This document shows positions 1 to 11,685 of a stretch of 64,000 nt of DNA, one piece after another (within the stretch, counting starts at the first letter, position 1; each line of letters begins with the position of its first letter). Under the pieces are notes generated by a model that saw only the letters and a program-made list of their open reading frames with translations, was not told the DNA's origin and did no database searches. The position numbers and the translations under genes were made by a program. Where the stretch lies: positions 3,720,001-3,784,000 of the forward strand of contig JAWRVZ010000014.1 of the NCBI GenBank assembly GCA_037043235.1, in the 5' to 3' direction. Source of the DNA: Rhodeus uyekii. Lineage: Eukaryota > Chordata > Actinopteri > Cypriniformes > Acheilognathidae.

Positions 1-310
1 TCCCACTCCCCTCAGACTCTCCTCTTACCCCCCCACCACCATCCCACTCCCCTCACAGACTCTCCTCTTACCCCCCACTACCCCACTACCCTCATAGACT
101 CTCCTGTTACCCCCACACCATCCCACTCCCCTCATAGACTCCTCTCTCCCCCACCACAATCCCACTCCCCTCATAGACTCTCCTCTTACCCCCCAACCAC
201 CATCCCACTCCCCTCATAGACTCTCCTCTTACCCCCCCCCCACCATCCCACTCCCCACTCCCCTCATAGACTCTCCTGTTACCCCCACACCATCCCACTC
301 CCCTCATAGT
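1..310. repeat. C-rich minisatellite
   Basis: About seven imperfect copies of a roughly 40-44 bp unit built from CCCACTCCCCTCATAGACTC followed by TCCTCTTACCCCC and ACCACCAT. Copies differ in the length of the C run. The array runs off the left edge, so its true length is unknown. The same unit recurs at 23,284-23,640. Open frames through it are only translations of the repeat. Confidence 0.9.
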
Positions 311-691
311 CTCAATATGGATGGATTTTGATTAAGGTTGACTGTGATGGAATCTGAGGAACTGAAACCTTTATGGCTCGACCATGGCGTTGAGTGGTCA
401 GACGACATTTGGGTGGAATCCTTGGCGGAGAGTAGGGATACAGATTTCCAACATAATTGGTTGACTGGTGTCTGAGCTGGTGGGTTGAGTTCTTGATATA
501 ACTTTGATGAGCAGAGGATTAGATTTCGGCAGTGAGAAGTAGATTTCACCTAGGTAACCCATGGTGAAGCTGGCTTGGAAGTTCTTGGCGTTATTGGAAT
601 GCAATATGAATCGGTGGTAGTGGGTAGAGACCATGTGAAGCAGACTATATGTGGAGTGGAAAATCTTGAACTCTTCCACTCCATATATAAT
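311..691. other. Unassigned DNA with a short hairpin
   Basis: No recognisable gene or repeat family. At about 649-690 TGGAGTGGA and TCCACTCCA face each other across a 14-15 base loop, inside TATATG/CATATA flanks, so the strand could fold into a short stem. The solo LTR inserted directly beside it. Short open frames of under 100 codons here resemble nothing I know. Confidence 0.5.
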
Positions 692-1020
692 TGTGACACC
701 TTTTCAGTTGTCAGGACAGACGAGCAATCAGACTGCGTTTGGTCAGGCGTTTTATTGATTCCACAAAATAGATCAGCAGCACCAGGTTTTAACAAAAACT
801 CAAACAAATGCTTTTCAGCAGTCCCCAGAAGCCGCATGTGGTGTGGCCACAATCACTCACTTCTCTCTCTCTAGGCCCGGCTTTTATCCTGTCTCTCGAG
901 TCACTGCAAAATGAATACACCTGTTAGATCTCGTTAACAGAGGCGGGTCCCTTAACCATCAGCCCTCCCAAACTCCTCCTCCGCCTGCAGCAGCCTCTAG
1001 ACCACGCCCCACTGGCCACA
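692..1020 (-). mobile_element. Solo LTR A with 5-bp target duplication
   Basis: Read on the minus strand it starts TGTGGCCAGT and ends GTGTCACA, the TG...CA ends of an LTR. It is flanked by ATAAT at 687-691 and again at 1021-1025, the 5-bp duplication expected of an integrase insertion. Inside are a TATA-like GATAAAAG and a polyadenylation signal AATAAA. No internal retroelement sequence is attached, so it is a solo LTR left by LTR-LTR recombination. Its first ~150 bp (U3) match the solo LTR at 28,331-28,696, but the rest diverges. The parent family cannot be named from the LTR alone. Confidence 0.85.
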
Positions 1021-1025
1021 ATAAT

Positions 1026-2229
1026 CTTCCAAAAGAGTGGCTTGAAGCAAAAAAGGCTTGAAGAATGGACATTTAGAGGCGTCGATAAATATCAACTCTG
1101 AATATTGATATACTGGTTGGGAATAGGTCCACCTCTGGTGGCAGCAGCCTTAACTTCAGTTAGGATTTGTGTTCAACTGTTGTTGGCGACAGAGGTAGTT
1201 CCAAGCAGCAGTGTTTGTGGAATGGCATGAGCATAGCAGAGAACAGGATGAAAGGAGAATTAGCATGGTGGAGAGAATTAGGTGGAAAAAAGGCCAGGGG
1301 CGAAGTCACTTGCGGAGGCAGCACGCTTGGGTTGACACCTGGAGCCCGGAGAGAGACAGAAAGGGTAGAAAGGGAAGATAAGACATTGTCGGGGCCTGTG
1401 CCGCTAGCGGTGGCAGCCTCACGCTAGAACCGGAAGGCAGGGCTGCGGGCCAAAACATAGGGGAAAGGTTAGGTACGTGCTGCCGTTGCTGAGCCTGCAC
1501 CGCTGGCGGAGGCAAGCTCGCACTTAAAGGGCGGCGTTTGTCACTAGATGCTGGCATGTGAAGTGCAGTGCTGGAGAACTGCAGTATGCTGCTGCGTCTT
1601 AATGCTTGAAGATCTGGTTTTTCAAGGGAGAGAGATGAAGATTTAAGGAACGTACGTTTGAAGCATTTTGAAAGTAGAGTTGATTTGGAGATGGCACAGC
1701 TGACTGGAGCGAGACCTATTCTAGTTAGTTTTGCTTTGGTCGTCCTCCTTTACTATTGATACAAGTGCTGAGGTGTCGTAGGAAGTTTGAGCAAGAAGAA
1801 GGTGGATGTCTTGATGGTGGAGGTGAGGGCAAGCCTCGGCATCATAGGGTGCGACAACGGAGCGGAAGAGCTGATGACCGCGGGGAGTTGTTGGAGGCTC
1901 GGTTGCAGTGTTTGTTGAGTGCAAGAGCTCCTTTCATCAGTGGGATACGGTGAAGGAACGTCAGAGAGGAAGAAACTGGTACATCTCAATCTTGGACAAT
2001 GTGGCGAAAGGCGGGGCATCACATGATCGCCTGCTAAATTTGAACACATTGGCTGGCGCTGAGCCAAAGAAAGCGCTCAACGCTTGTTGCTGTTCAGTGT
2101 TTTCAATCTCTTGAAATTATTTTGGTTACAGACGTCTAAGTACACGCAAGAAATAACAAAAACAATATGGTTTGTAAAATACATTGATCTCCATAAGTAA
2201 AACCTTTCAATTATAAAATTAACAGTTTA

Positions 2230-2235
<6 letters not shown>
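1026..2235. other. Unassigned DNA
   Basis: No family recognised. Between about 1,310 and 1,530 a loosely repeated G/C-rich motif occurs three times, each a variant of a GGCGGAGGCA or GGTGGCAGCC block near CCGCTAGCGG or CCGCTGGCGG. This suggests an old tandem duplication. The longest open frame (104 codons, minus) has no domain I can name. Confidence 0.4.

Positions 2236-2288
<53 letters not shown>
2236..2288. repeat. (TA)n microsatellite
   Basis: About 26 uninterrupted TA units. Confidence 0.95.
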
Positions 2289-2292
<4 letters not shown>

Positions 2293-3507
2293 ACCTATTT
2301 ATATCAGATGCATGTTGCATATTTAATTTCAAAACAAACTTACCTGATGGAATTCGGAATATCAAGGTTTATGGAAGTTCACAAACTTATTGGCTTTGAA
2401 TAAACCCTGAGCAGAGGTTCATCCAAATATCATAGACTTATAAAGCTTATCATAGACTTAAAGGATTGAAAACAGTGAAGGCAGAGAATTACTTTGAAAT
2501 AGGAAGTGCATATGATTTCTTTCCAGTGAGTCCACTTAATAGCCGATTAAGTTGAAACATCAAGACAGCGTTGGCAACAAGTACTTGATTCTTGTGTGGG
2601 CGGCTGAGCGCGCGATCGACTGTAATGAGCGCGATCTGAAGCGGCGCATGCGATCGGACTGTACTGCATGCGATCTGACTTCGGTGCAGATCACATTTCA
2701 GATGTGGGTTCCCCGGAACAGAAGCATTGAGATGGCACAAACTGCTCGTGATTTAGCTATGCTGAAATAAAGCGCCAGGAAGGATTACAGCTGCTCTTGT
2801 TTGTGTGAGCTGACGGACAGAGAGAGTGTGAGCTGAAACTGCAGCGCGGTCTGCTGAGGCTCGCGGCGGCGGCGGCCTGGCTAGCAGGAAGAAAGCGGCA
2901 TTGCCTGAAAGTCGAGCTTGCAGCTCAACCAGCTTTATTATCCTTTCTCAATGGCAGGAGCGATTAAAAAGGGGCCGATGTAGAGCTGCTGGATACGTCT
3001 GTTTGCTTGGTGGTGAGGACAGGCCTTGCGTCTTACTGTGCGTTTGCTTGTTGTTGCTTGGGACCCGTTTGTTTGGTCTGGCACCCGTGATGTATTGCTG
3101 AGGGTGATATAATATAGTTAGCATGGTGTAAGGCGGATGAGGATCGCTACTGGGTCCGGAGGTTTTCGTAGAGAATCCATCTAACGAGTGGAGCTCGATT
3201 TCGGGTGTATCGCGACCAGAAAGCGGAGCCACAATGCTGTAAACTGTCGAGCTACCGAAAAATGTCAAAGAGCTGTAGGTGAGTCAAACATGTCTCTATA
3301 TACATGCTTCCTCTCCTGCTGATAGGATGAGGTGTAAATGCTGATGACGTGTTGATTGCGTTAATCATATGAACGTGCTCCTCCCGAACTTTGTTAATAA
3401 AACATCATTTAGAGAGAAAATTATAACCATGCAACCATCTACTACATTATCACAAAATACAGTAAATTTTAGTGTCGCTGAAGAAAAATTCCACTCCTTC
3501 ATTGCTA
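2289..3507. other. Unassigned DNA
   Basis: No recognisable gene. A G+C-richer patch at about 2,600-2,900 repeats GCATGCGATC-type words (GCGCGATC, CATGCGATCGG, CATGCGATCTG), and (GGC)n sits near 2,862. No coding domain was seen. Confidence 0.4.
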
Positions 3508-5213
3508 TTTAATTTATTATTAGAGTTACAAATGATTTGCTCTTATCATCCGATCATGGTTGTATCTCTCTGTTAGTGTAACTGGACTTTAGTGCTGCAT
3601 TTGATACAATCGACCACAAAATCCTTCTAAATAGACTTGAAAACTATGTTGGCATTAGTGGAGTTGCATTAGCCTAGTTCAAATCATACTTATCTGACCG
3701 TCATCAGTATGACATCTCCTCATTTACTGCTACATATCGATCATGGGTTCTGTATGGAGTTCCTCAAGGTTCAGTACTTGGACCATTGCTTTTCACCCTG
3801 TACATGCTTCCTTTGGGTGCAATTATTAGGAAGCATGGCATTAGCTTTCACTGTTACGCTGATTATATTCAGCTCTATATTTCTTCTCATCCTGATGAAA
3901 CGTACCAATTCACTAAATTAACAGAATGCATAATTGATATAAAAGAAAATTGGATGACTAATAACTTTCTACTGTTTAATTCTGAAAAAAAAAACAGAGA
4001 TTCTAATTATTAAACCAAAAGGTTCCGCATGTAATAATCTAGACTACTGCCTAACACTCGATGGCTGTTCTGTCAAGTCTTCGTCATCAGTTAGAAACCT
4101 GGGTGAGCTCGTTCATTTGAAAGCCACGTTTCTTCCAAAAGGCATTCTTCTATTTTAAAAATATATCTAAACTGCAACATATGCTCTCAAAGAAAAATGC
4201 GGAAAAATTAGTTCATGCGTTCATGAGTTCAAGGCTAGATTATTGTAATGCTCTACTAGGTGGTTGCCCTGCATATTTAATAAACAAATTCCAGCTGGTC
4301 CAAAATGCAGCAGCTCGAGTTCTTACTAGAACCAGGAAGTAGGAAGTTCTGTCAAACCTGCACTGGCTTCCTATTAAATACCGAATACATTTTAAAATCT
4401 TGCTAATTACTTACAAAGCATTAAATGGTTTAGCTCCACAGTACTTGAGCGATCTCTTAACACATTATAGTCCTTCACGTCTATTGGGATCCCAAAATAC
4501 TGACCAGCTTATAATACTTAGAAAATCAAAGTCAACTGCTGACAGTCGATCCTTTTCCTATTTAGCTCCTAAACTCTGGAACAGTCTTCCTAATACAGTT
4601 CGGGAAGCAGACACATTCTGTCAGTTTAAATGTAGACTAAAAACACATCTCTTTAACCTGGCATACACATAACACATTATACATACATTTTTTTCTGTAT
4701 GTAATGTAAAATGATTGTTAGGCTGCATAATTTAGGAATAATTTACTTGATACATCAGAAGAAGGATGGCATCTACGCTGATATTATTCTCTGTTTTTTC
4801 CGAGGTTACCATGGTCAGCCGTATCCGGGCCGTATCCAGATCAGATGAAGGACCTGCACCTGGACATGAGCACAGCTCTGCCCTGAATAGTCTGCTGAGA
4901 CCGTGACTCTACTAAACCCTCCCCTGTGTAGATTATGAACCCATCTCCAATCGGACCAAATTAGACTTAATATTAGACTTGAATTATCAATATAATAATC
5001 AAACTATCAATCAATCAAATCAATCAATAATCAAAACTTAGCACTTAACATTCATCAATTATATTAATTCGCCTGCTCTTTTAAGGTTGCCGTTCAGACA
5101 AACAAACAAACAAACTTTGTTTATAATGTTTTCATGTGACCACTGTAAAGCTGCTTTGAAACAAGCTGTATTGTAAAAAGCGCTATATGAATAAAAGTGA
5201 CTTGACTTGACTT
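3508..5213 (+). mobile_element. L2-type LINE, 5'-truncated copy
   Basis: A non-LTR retrotransposon starting inside the reverse transcriptase and running to the 3' end. Coding remnants fill about 3,520-4,672. The rest is 3' UTR, ending in GCGCTATATGAATAAAAGTG and a short TGACT tail repeat, the characteristic end of fish L2 elements. 5' truncation is usual for LINEs. A shorter copy of the same 3' UTR lies at 8,972-9,361, and an antisense copy of the RT region at 7,665-8,580. Confidence 0.85.
3520..4672 (+). pseudogene. L2-type LINE reverse transcriptase remnant
   Basis: The product would be the ORF2 reverse transcriptase that copies LINE RNA at nicked target DNA. Visible in order: an F-x-AAFDTIDH block with the first catalytic Asp, GVPQGSVLGPLLF at about 3,757-3,795, the catalytic box near 3,850 reading YADY instead of YADD, and the C-terminal region with SRLDYCNALLGG at about 4,225 and WLPIKYRIHFKIL-like sequence at about 4,370. 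The last 90 codons are open (4,400-4,672). Stops and frameshifts break the frame several times. Loss of the second Asp of the catalytic box would by itself inactivate the enzyme. Confidence 0.85.
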
Positions 5214-5307
5214 ACGTCCTTAGGGACCTAACAACTATATTGAAATATTATTAAGTGTAAAAGATTTGTGATATATCCCATTTACTTTTATAACCCCCAA
5301 ATGATCT

Positions 5308-6345
5308 TTTCTCATTCTCTTGGATATATCTGCTGCATTTGACACATCATTGGGCATCACTGGAACTCCACTTCACAGGTTTGAATCCTAACTTTACAAA
5401 TAGGACTTGCCTGGTGCGGGGAGATCTCCAAAGATTGTCAATTGATCACTAGGGTTCCTCGGGGTTGAGGTCCTAGATCCCATCTCTTCTCCCTATGCAA
5501 ATAAATCACTTGGTCCCATCATACAGCCACACGATTCATCCTATCATTGCCATGTTGATGACACACAGCTCTAACTACCATTTCAATACGATGATTCCAT
5601 GGTAGCTCCTCAAATCGCAAGCTGTGTAGCGGACATCTTGGCATGGATGAAAGAACATCACATCGAAAAGACAGAGCTTCTTGTGATCCCTGTCAATCCA
5701 TCTCTGCAGCATGACTTCACCATCCAGATTGGCTTCTCAACAATTACTCCATCAAGGTCCACCAGAAATCTTGGAGTAATATTTGATGACCAATTGACCT
5801 TCAAAGACCACATCGCAACGACAGCTTCATACAGGTTTACTCTTCACAACTTCAGGAGGATCTGGCCGTTCTGAATTGAGTAAGCCACACAACTTCTCGT
5901 ACAGTCCATAGTCATTTTGAGGCTTGATTACTGTGATGCTCTTCTGGCCTGACTTCCTTCGAATGCACTCATACCCTTACATCTGATCCAAAACGCTGCA
6001 GCACATCTGGTTTTCAGTGCTCCCGAAAGGTCCACATCACACATCTATTTTTCTCTCTGCACTGGCTCACACTTAATGCTTGCATCAAATTCAAAGCATT
6101 AACAATTGCTTACAAGAGCTAACACAGACTCAGCACCTCCTACTTCCACTCCCTACTACAAATCTACCAGAAACGTATGATCATTTATTGAGTGTTGACT
6201 CGTAGTGCCATCACAGCGAGGCACAAAATTACTCTCAAGAACATTTTCGTTCAACGTGCTTTAATAGTGGAACAATCTTTCTTTATAGAAATTGTTTCAG
6301 ACCTGGCAGATTCAGACGATATTCTGCAGTCATTTGTAAAATGAC
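5308..6345 (+). pseudogene. Second L2/CR1-type LINE reverse transcriptase fragment
   Basis: A different LINE family from the preceding copy. It begins at the DISAAFDT block, continues through a GVP-G-VL-P-like turn at about 5,450, keeps the catalytic Asp pair as HVDD near 5,555, then has ITPSRSTRNLGVIFDDQLTF at about 5,740-5,805 and LDYCDALL near 5,925. It fades out near the domain that normally ends LKTHLF. Frameshifts and stops are frequent, and the longest surviving frame is 91 codons (5,599-5,874). No 3' tail is visible. Confidence 0.75.
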
Positions 6346-7664
6346 CTATGACATCATATGACATGAAATCTAAATTAAAATCATATCATGGATGCGGCTG
6401 CTGTTGTTCATGGTCATAGCGGCACCAACTGGTGAAGTAAATGTAGCGCATTCAAATGACTTTGACATAGTGTTTTCTTTGTTTACCGGATTTGAGTGCA
6501 CATTGCCTGCCATGCACAGTTGCCATTAAAACCACCGGGGTGGAACTGGCGCTGGCCTTTCATCAATGCTTGGAGCTATATTTCAATTTGGTTTATGTTG
6601 TGCACACAAGTATTTCCTCTGAAGGAAAAAAAACTTTTAAAATTCAACACAGTTAGCACAAAGATTAACCAACCTTATAAATCTTCATCTTTGTGAATTT
6701 TTTTTTTTTCACTAAGCTGTTTTTCCCCCCAGCAAGCATCTCTGCCACCAGAAGGTCATGTGTAGGTGAAATGCCTGCCATTAATTACATTCCTATCTGC
6801 ATTACTCTGTACCAAATACAGTAACTGCTCTGTATCTATTTACCAAACAACTCTATATTCTGTACCCTCATGTAGGTCATATTTTAAAGATGCTATTAAT
6901 CTTCTTTTTAATTATGAATATAATGTTTCACTATAAATCCAGATTAGATTAAAAGATTGATCATCCTTCCTCAGCTCACAGGCAAAGTGCTTGCCTGTAT
7001 AATTAAAAGGAGTCAGTGAGAGAGCTGAATAGTGGGGGACAGGGAAAACTGGCATCTCTCTCTATTTCTCACCCATTCAATTTCTTTCTATGTTTAAGGC
7101 AGCTGTCTATATAAGGATTTTTACAATACAGATAGTTCTAAAGACGCTTTATAGTGATAATATGAAAGTCTATAAGAAAGTCATTTTCCAGCTTAAGTAA
7201 GTTTTGACCAATTCAGCTTCACTGTCAAACCATTCTTTTTAACCGAAAAAGAAAAACCCCAACACATTGTCGACACTCAACCACACAAAAACTGAGCCCA
7301 GTGTCCTGAGAATGTGAACCTCGAAATGGACATTAAAGTGCAAGCCCTTGAAAATGACACCACCACCATTCCCATGTGAACCTCAAGCAAATGAATCTGC
7401 AAAAATGATGACAGCACACATGTGATTGACGTGACTAGACGGCGTGCAGGCGTGCAGTCTTATATGCCATTATTGGCAGACACTGCATTTATTAGTAACA
7501 TAATTACTTTGACAACATCCTCATCTTCCAAAGAACAAAAACTTTTATTGTGCTGATGAGGCTTTCACGTGAGATAATTAAGTTTATGGTCTCTGATGAC
7601 ATTTCTTGGCTGCATTGTAGTCAAATCTAGGCACACTCTTTCGTTAATTTTGTGAATTGGTCAT
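6346..7664. other. Unassigned AT-rich DNA
   Basis: No recognisable coding region, terminal repeat or RNA gene. Short frames (66 codons or fewer) look random. Confidence 0.4.
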
Positions 7665-8580
7665 TTTTAACAGGGTGCGAAGAATTATAGATCTGAGTAT
7701 CATCAGCGGAACAGTGAAAGCTAATGCCATTCTAATGATGTCTGCTTAGGGTAGCATGTACAATATGAATGGCAATAGTCCAAAGACTGAGCTTTGAGGT
7801 ATTCCATGCTAAAATTGTGATCGATATGATACCTCTTCATTTACTGCTACAAACTGATAACATTCAGATAAGAATTTGAACCATGCCAATGCAATTCCAT
7901 AATGCCAATGTAGTATTTGAGTCTATTTAACATATATGTTGTAGTCAATAGAATTTAATAAATCACTAAGATCCAGTAACAGTAATCTAAAGATGCAACC
8001 ATGATTGGATGATAAGAGCAAATTGTGTGCAATTCTAATGAGAACAGTCTCAGTACTATTTACAGTCTAAATCCTGACAAGGAATCCTCACATATACCAT
8101 GTCTTTCTAAAAAAAGGAACATAATTATTAAGACATTGACTTTTTCTAGTGTTTTTGACAGAATGGTCTAATTTTGAAGTGTCAAGTTGTGTTTTTTTTT
8201 CTTTTTCTTTAATACATGGTTTAATAATAGTCATTTTAAAAGCTTTGGTACATATTTTAATAACAAAGATGAATTAATGATATTAAGAAAATGATCTATA
8301 ACCTCTGGAAGCATCTCTTTCAGTAGCTGAGTTGGTAGGGTCAAACATACATGCTGAAGAATTTACAAGTTTGCATATACAAGATGATTTACAAGTTTAC
8401 ACAATTCTTCCATTCCTATAACAATGCATGTGTGGATTTTATCCTCAAGGAACCTGCAATGCATTTTTTGATGCAATATTATAGTTGACGGTTGCAGGGT
8501 TATCTCTCTAATATTATCAATCTTGTAAGTACAGAAGTTTATAAAATAATGTTGCTGTGATGTTTGGACATTTTTAGCTC
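7665..8580 (-). mobile_element. Antisense L2-type LINE fragment
   Basis: Read on the minus strand this is a decayed piece of the same L2-type reverse transcriptase gene. Recognisable on the plus strand as antisense are the stretches opposite the catalytic box (about 7,690-7,700), the GVPQGSVLGP turn (about 7,770-7,800) and the AAFDTIDH block (about 7,945-7,965), followed by the region upstream of the RT core. No open frame survives. It is interrupted on the right where the Tc1 element begins. Confidence 0.65.
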
Positions 8581-8789
8581 CAAACTAAAACTAAATAGTT
8601 TTACCAAAACTCTTTAATGTGTATTTCTTTAAATTTTGATGATTATAACTGACAAGTAAGGACAATCCCAAACTCAGTATCTATGAGCATCTATTTTGAA
8701 AAGATTCATTATTGAAGACACTTGGTGCCACTCTCTAATCAGCTAAGTAACTCAAAACACCTGCAAAGGCCTTTAAATGGTCCCACAAT

Positions 8790-9755
8790 AGTCTTAAGAA
8801 TCTTGCTTGGGCTAAAGACAAAATGGACTAGATTGCTGCTGAGTGGGCCAAAGTTATGGTCTCTGATGAAAGTACATTTTCCAGAGTCTGGAGGAAGAGA
8901 GGAGAGGTACACAATCCATGTAGCTTGAGGTCCAGTTTAAAGTTTACACAGTCAGTGATGGTTTGGGGTGCTAATCCATCTCCAACCAGACCAAATTTGA
9001 TTTAATATTTGATTTGAATTTTTGTCAATATTGTTGTCAATAATTATGCACTGTTTGGCTATTGTTCAGAGGAGAACTGGTCCCCCGACTGAGCCTGGTT
9101 TCTCCAAAAAAAAATGTTTTCATTAATTCCGTCACCTACTGGAGTTTAGGTTCCTTGCCACTGTCGCCTTTGGCTTGTTTAGTTGGTTACACGTAACACT
9201 TAACATTCTTCAATTTTATTGATTCACCTGCTCTTAGAGCTGCTGTTCAACCAAAACAAGCTTTATTTTTATTGCTTGAATGTAACCACTTTAAAGTTGC
9301 TTTGTTACAATCTGTAATGTTGAAAGCGTTATATAGATAAAGCTGACTTGAATCGACTTGAATGTCATCTGCTGGTGTTGGTCCACTGTTTTATTTTTTT
9401 AGGTCCAACGTCAATGCAGCTGTATACCAGGAAGTTTTAGAGCACTTCATGCTTCCTGCTGCTGACCAACTTCATGGAGATGCAGATTTCATTTTCCAAC
9501 AGGACTTGGCACCTGTACACACTGTCAAAGAAACCAGTACCTGGTTTAAGGACCATAGTATCCCTGTTGGTATCCCTTAACTGGCCAGCAAACTCATCTG
9601 ACCTGAACCCCATCAAAAATCGTTGGGGTATTGTGAAGAGGACATTTCGATATGCCAGACCCAACAATGCAGAAGAGCTGAAGACCACTATCAGAGCAAA
9701 CTGGGCTCTAATTACACCCGAGTAGTGCCACACACTGATTGACTCCATGCCACAT
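8790..9755 (+). pseudogene. Tc1-type transposase, deleted and interrupted
   Basis: Tc1 transposases cut and paste the element with a DD34E catalytic triad. The paired-type helix-turn-helix half is absent. The catalytic half survives: WAKVMVSDEST with the first Asp at about 8,845-8,877, FQQDLAPVH with the second Asp at about 9,493-9,520, and SSDLNPIKNRWG at about 9,595-9,630, where the expected third acidic residue (Glu in LNPIEN) is Lys. The frame shifts once near 9,565 after a short insertion. A LINE tail splits the gene just after SVMVWG-like sequence at about 8,970. Deletion, insertion, frameshift and a lost catalytic residue all argue for a dead copy. Confidence 0.85.
8972..9361 (+). mobile_element. 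L2 LINE 3'-tail insertion inside the Tc1 transposase
   Basis: About 390 bp that match the 3' UTR of the L2 copy at about 4,935-5,213, from CCATCTCCAA(C/T)C to the (TGACT)-type tail, here ACTTGAATCGACTTGAA. Coding sequence of the Tc1 transposase resumes immediately afterwards. It is a typical severely 5'-truncated LINE insertion, younger than the Tc1 copy it splits. Confidence 0.8.
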
Positions 9756-10017
9756 CACCTTGCTGCAGTAATCCAGGAAAAAGGAGCCTTAACTAAGTAT
9801 TGAGTGCTGTACATCCTCATACTTTTTCATGTTCATACTCTTAAGTCTTAAGTAATATTCAAATTTTCTAAGATACTGAATTTGGGGCTTTCCTTGGTTT
9901 CAGTTATCATAAAAATTAAAATAAATAAAGAGGTTTCAATTTTTTTATGGAATTATTGAAATCTGCTTTTTGATGATATTCTGATTATATGACCAGCACC
10001 TGTATGTGTGTATATAT

Positions 10018-10062
10018 AGTCAGGTCCATAAACATTGGAACATCGACACAATTCTAATTAAT
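10018..10062 (+). mobile_element. Tc1/mariner-like terminal repeat fragment
   Basis: AGTCAGGTCCATAAACATTG and following bases resemble the TIR of a common fish Tc1/mariner MITE, placed after a TATA run. Only about 45 bp are seen and no partner TIR was found, so this is a fragment identified from memory of the family. Confidence 0.45.
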
Positions 10063-10170
10063 TCAAATTATAATAAATGTATTAGTTATGACATAGGAGA
10101 GGATTAAAAGTGGAATAACCTTATACATCAAGAAGAGTATAGGTCAACAGTAATATTTGGTCTTAATGGG

Positions 10171-10290
10171 TTAGAACGTCTCAGGTTATGTATGTAACCA
10201 TAGTTCCCTGAGAGGGAACGAGACGCTGCGTCGAGCGCTTTGGGGAATACTTGGACGCTGTCTCGCGAAGAACAATATGTAAGCTTCTGT
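10171..10290 (-). repeat. DIRS-like terminal repeat
   Basis: Contains AACGTCTCAGGTTATGTATG and the short palindrome GTTCCCTGAGAGGGAAC followed by GAGACGCTGCGTC, which resemble the terminal repeats of fish DIRS1 elements. The opposite terminus is missing, so pairing cannot be tested here. Confidence 0.6.
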
Positions 10291-10379
10291 CGACCGAGTG
10301 TGAGTGACGGTCGCAGGTTGGTGACGTCACGAATCAGGTCATAAAAGAGTGTCAGAACCCTGAAGCAGCAGCTTAGAGG

Positions 10380-11393
10380 TGTCTGAGCAAGCCCGAAAGG
10401 CGCAAGGAGCTGAGGACAAAGACGCAGCTGGTAAAACCTCAGAAAGTTATGCGGGGAAGACCACCCCGCCGCATCACAAACATCAGATAAAGAGACACCT
10501 GATATAAGGGCCTTAGAGGCAGCCTCTCTCCTAGAGGAGTGGGCACGGACCCTTAGAGGCGAAGGGGATCCGAGCGACTCGTAAGCCAGGGTGATAGCCT
10601 CGACTATCCACATGCTTAAAGTAGGTTTGGAAGCTGGGGCCCCATTGGCTGTCCAAAAGCAAACAAACAACTGGTCTGATTTACGCCAAGGGCAGACCTG
10701 TGGACATAAGACCTTGTTTTTAAATTCCTGGTCCTGGTCACCGAAGGGGGAGGGCAAAAGGCCTGGAGTACAAAACACCTGACCACATGAGTGGGCACAT
10801 TGGGCACATAGCCTGGCCTGGGATGGAGGCAGGCTTTCACCATCCCAGGCGCAAACTCAAGGCAAGAGGGAGCTACAGAGAGCGCCTGTAGATCCCCAAC
10901 TCTTTTTAGCGATGTTATAGCTAATAAGAATAATGTCTTTGAAGTGAGGAACTTTAGGGGAACCTCATCCAAAGGTTCAAAATGTGCCTGGGACAACCCC
11001 TGGAGTACCAGGGATACGTCCCAGGTAGGAACCTTGGTCTGTACTGCAGGCCTCAGCCTAATAGTACCACGGAGGAAGCGTGTGACGAGGGGTTCCCTGC
11101 CAATGGACATGCCACCCAGAGGTACGTGGTAAGCAGCTACATAGACTTTCAAGGGTGGACGGGGACAGCCCTTCAGTGAATTTATCCTGCAGGAACTCCA
11201 GCACTTTGCCAATGTGACAAGTAACTGGGTTCACTTGCTTTTCACTACACCGAGAAGTGAGAAGTCTCCACTTCAGAGCGTATAGCTTCCTCTTGGAGGG
11301 AGCTCTGGAATGGAGGATGGTCTCAACAACCTCAGTTGAGAGACCAGAATCTATGAGCTGGGCCTCCTCAGAGGCCAAGCCCACAGTCTCCAC
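10380..11393 (-). pseudogene. DIRS tyrosine recombinase remnant
   Basis: The enzyme joins the circular cDNA of a DIRS element to the genome through a tyrosine nucleophile. The N-terminal part (about 11,393-11,140) has LSTEVVETILHSRAPSKRKL. The middle (about 11,140-10,700) has LKRVGDLQALSV with a catalytic-type Arg. The C-terminal part (about 10,545-10,420) has the HxxR box as RAHSSR, then GVSLSDVCDAAGW and the region of the final tyrosine as FLRFYQL. The frame changes near 11,140 and again near 10,700-10,620. Frameshifts make it non-functional although all key motifs can still be seen. Confidence 0.85.
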
Positions 11394-11685
11394 AGTTCTG
11401 GGCAGGGGTGATGCATCAAGCTCCCTGCCTGGGACAGAAAGAATCTCCCAGGGGACTCAGTCCAGAAGGGACACAAGATCCGCAAAACACACTGTGCCTG
11501 GACAACATGGAGCAAATAGTGTGAGACGGACCCTGTCTCGGCGAACTCTCTCCAGAACTTGAAGGAGCAGAACAATCGGGGGAAAGGTGTACAGACATAG
11601 CCTTGGCCATGTCTGAACCATGGCATCCAGTCAGAGCGGGGCTGGGTGCAAGAGTGAAAACCACAGAGGGCAATGAGTCGATTCT

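Larger units (their letters stand above)
8590..10004 (+). mobile_element. Tc1-like DNA transposon, defective
   Basis: The right terminal repeat ends at about 10,004 with ATATGACCAGCACCTGTA. The same subterminal sequence appears inverted on the left at about 8,629-8,690 (ATTTTGATGATTATAACTGA and AATCCCAAACTCAGTATCT). The outermost left terminus is missing or too diverged to see. Between them lie the 5' untranslated part, a transposase with its N-terminal DNA-binding half deleted, and an inserted LINE tail (8,972-9,361). The left start is approximate. Confidence 0.8.
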
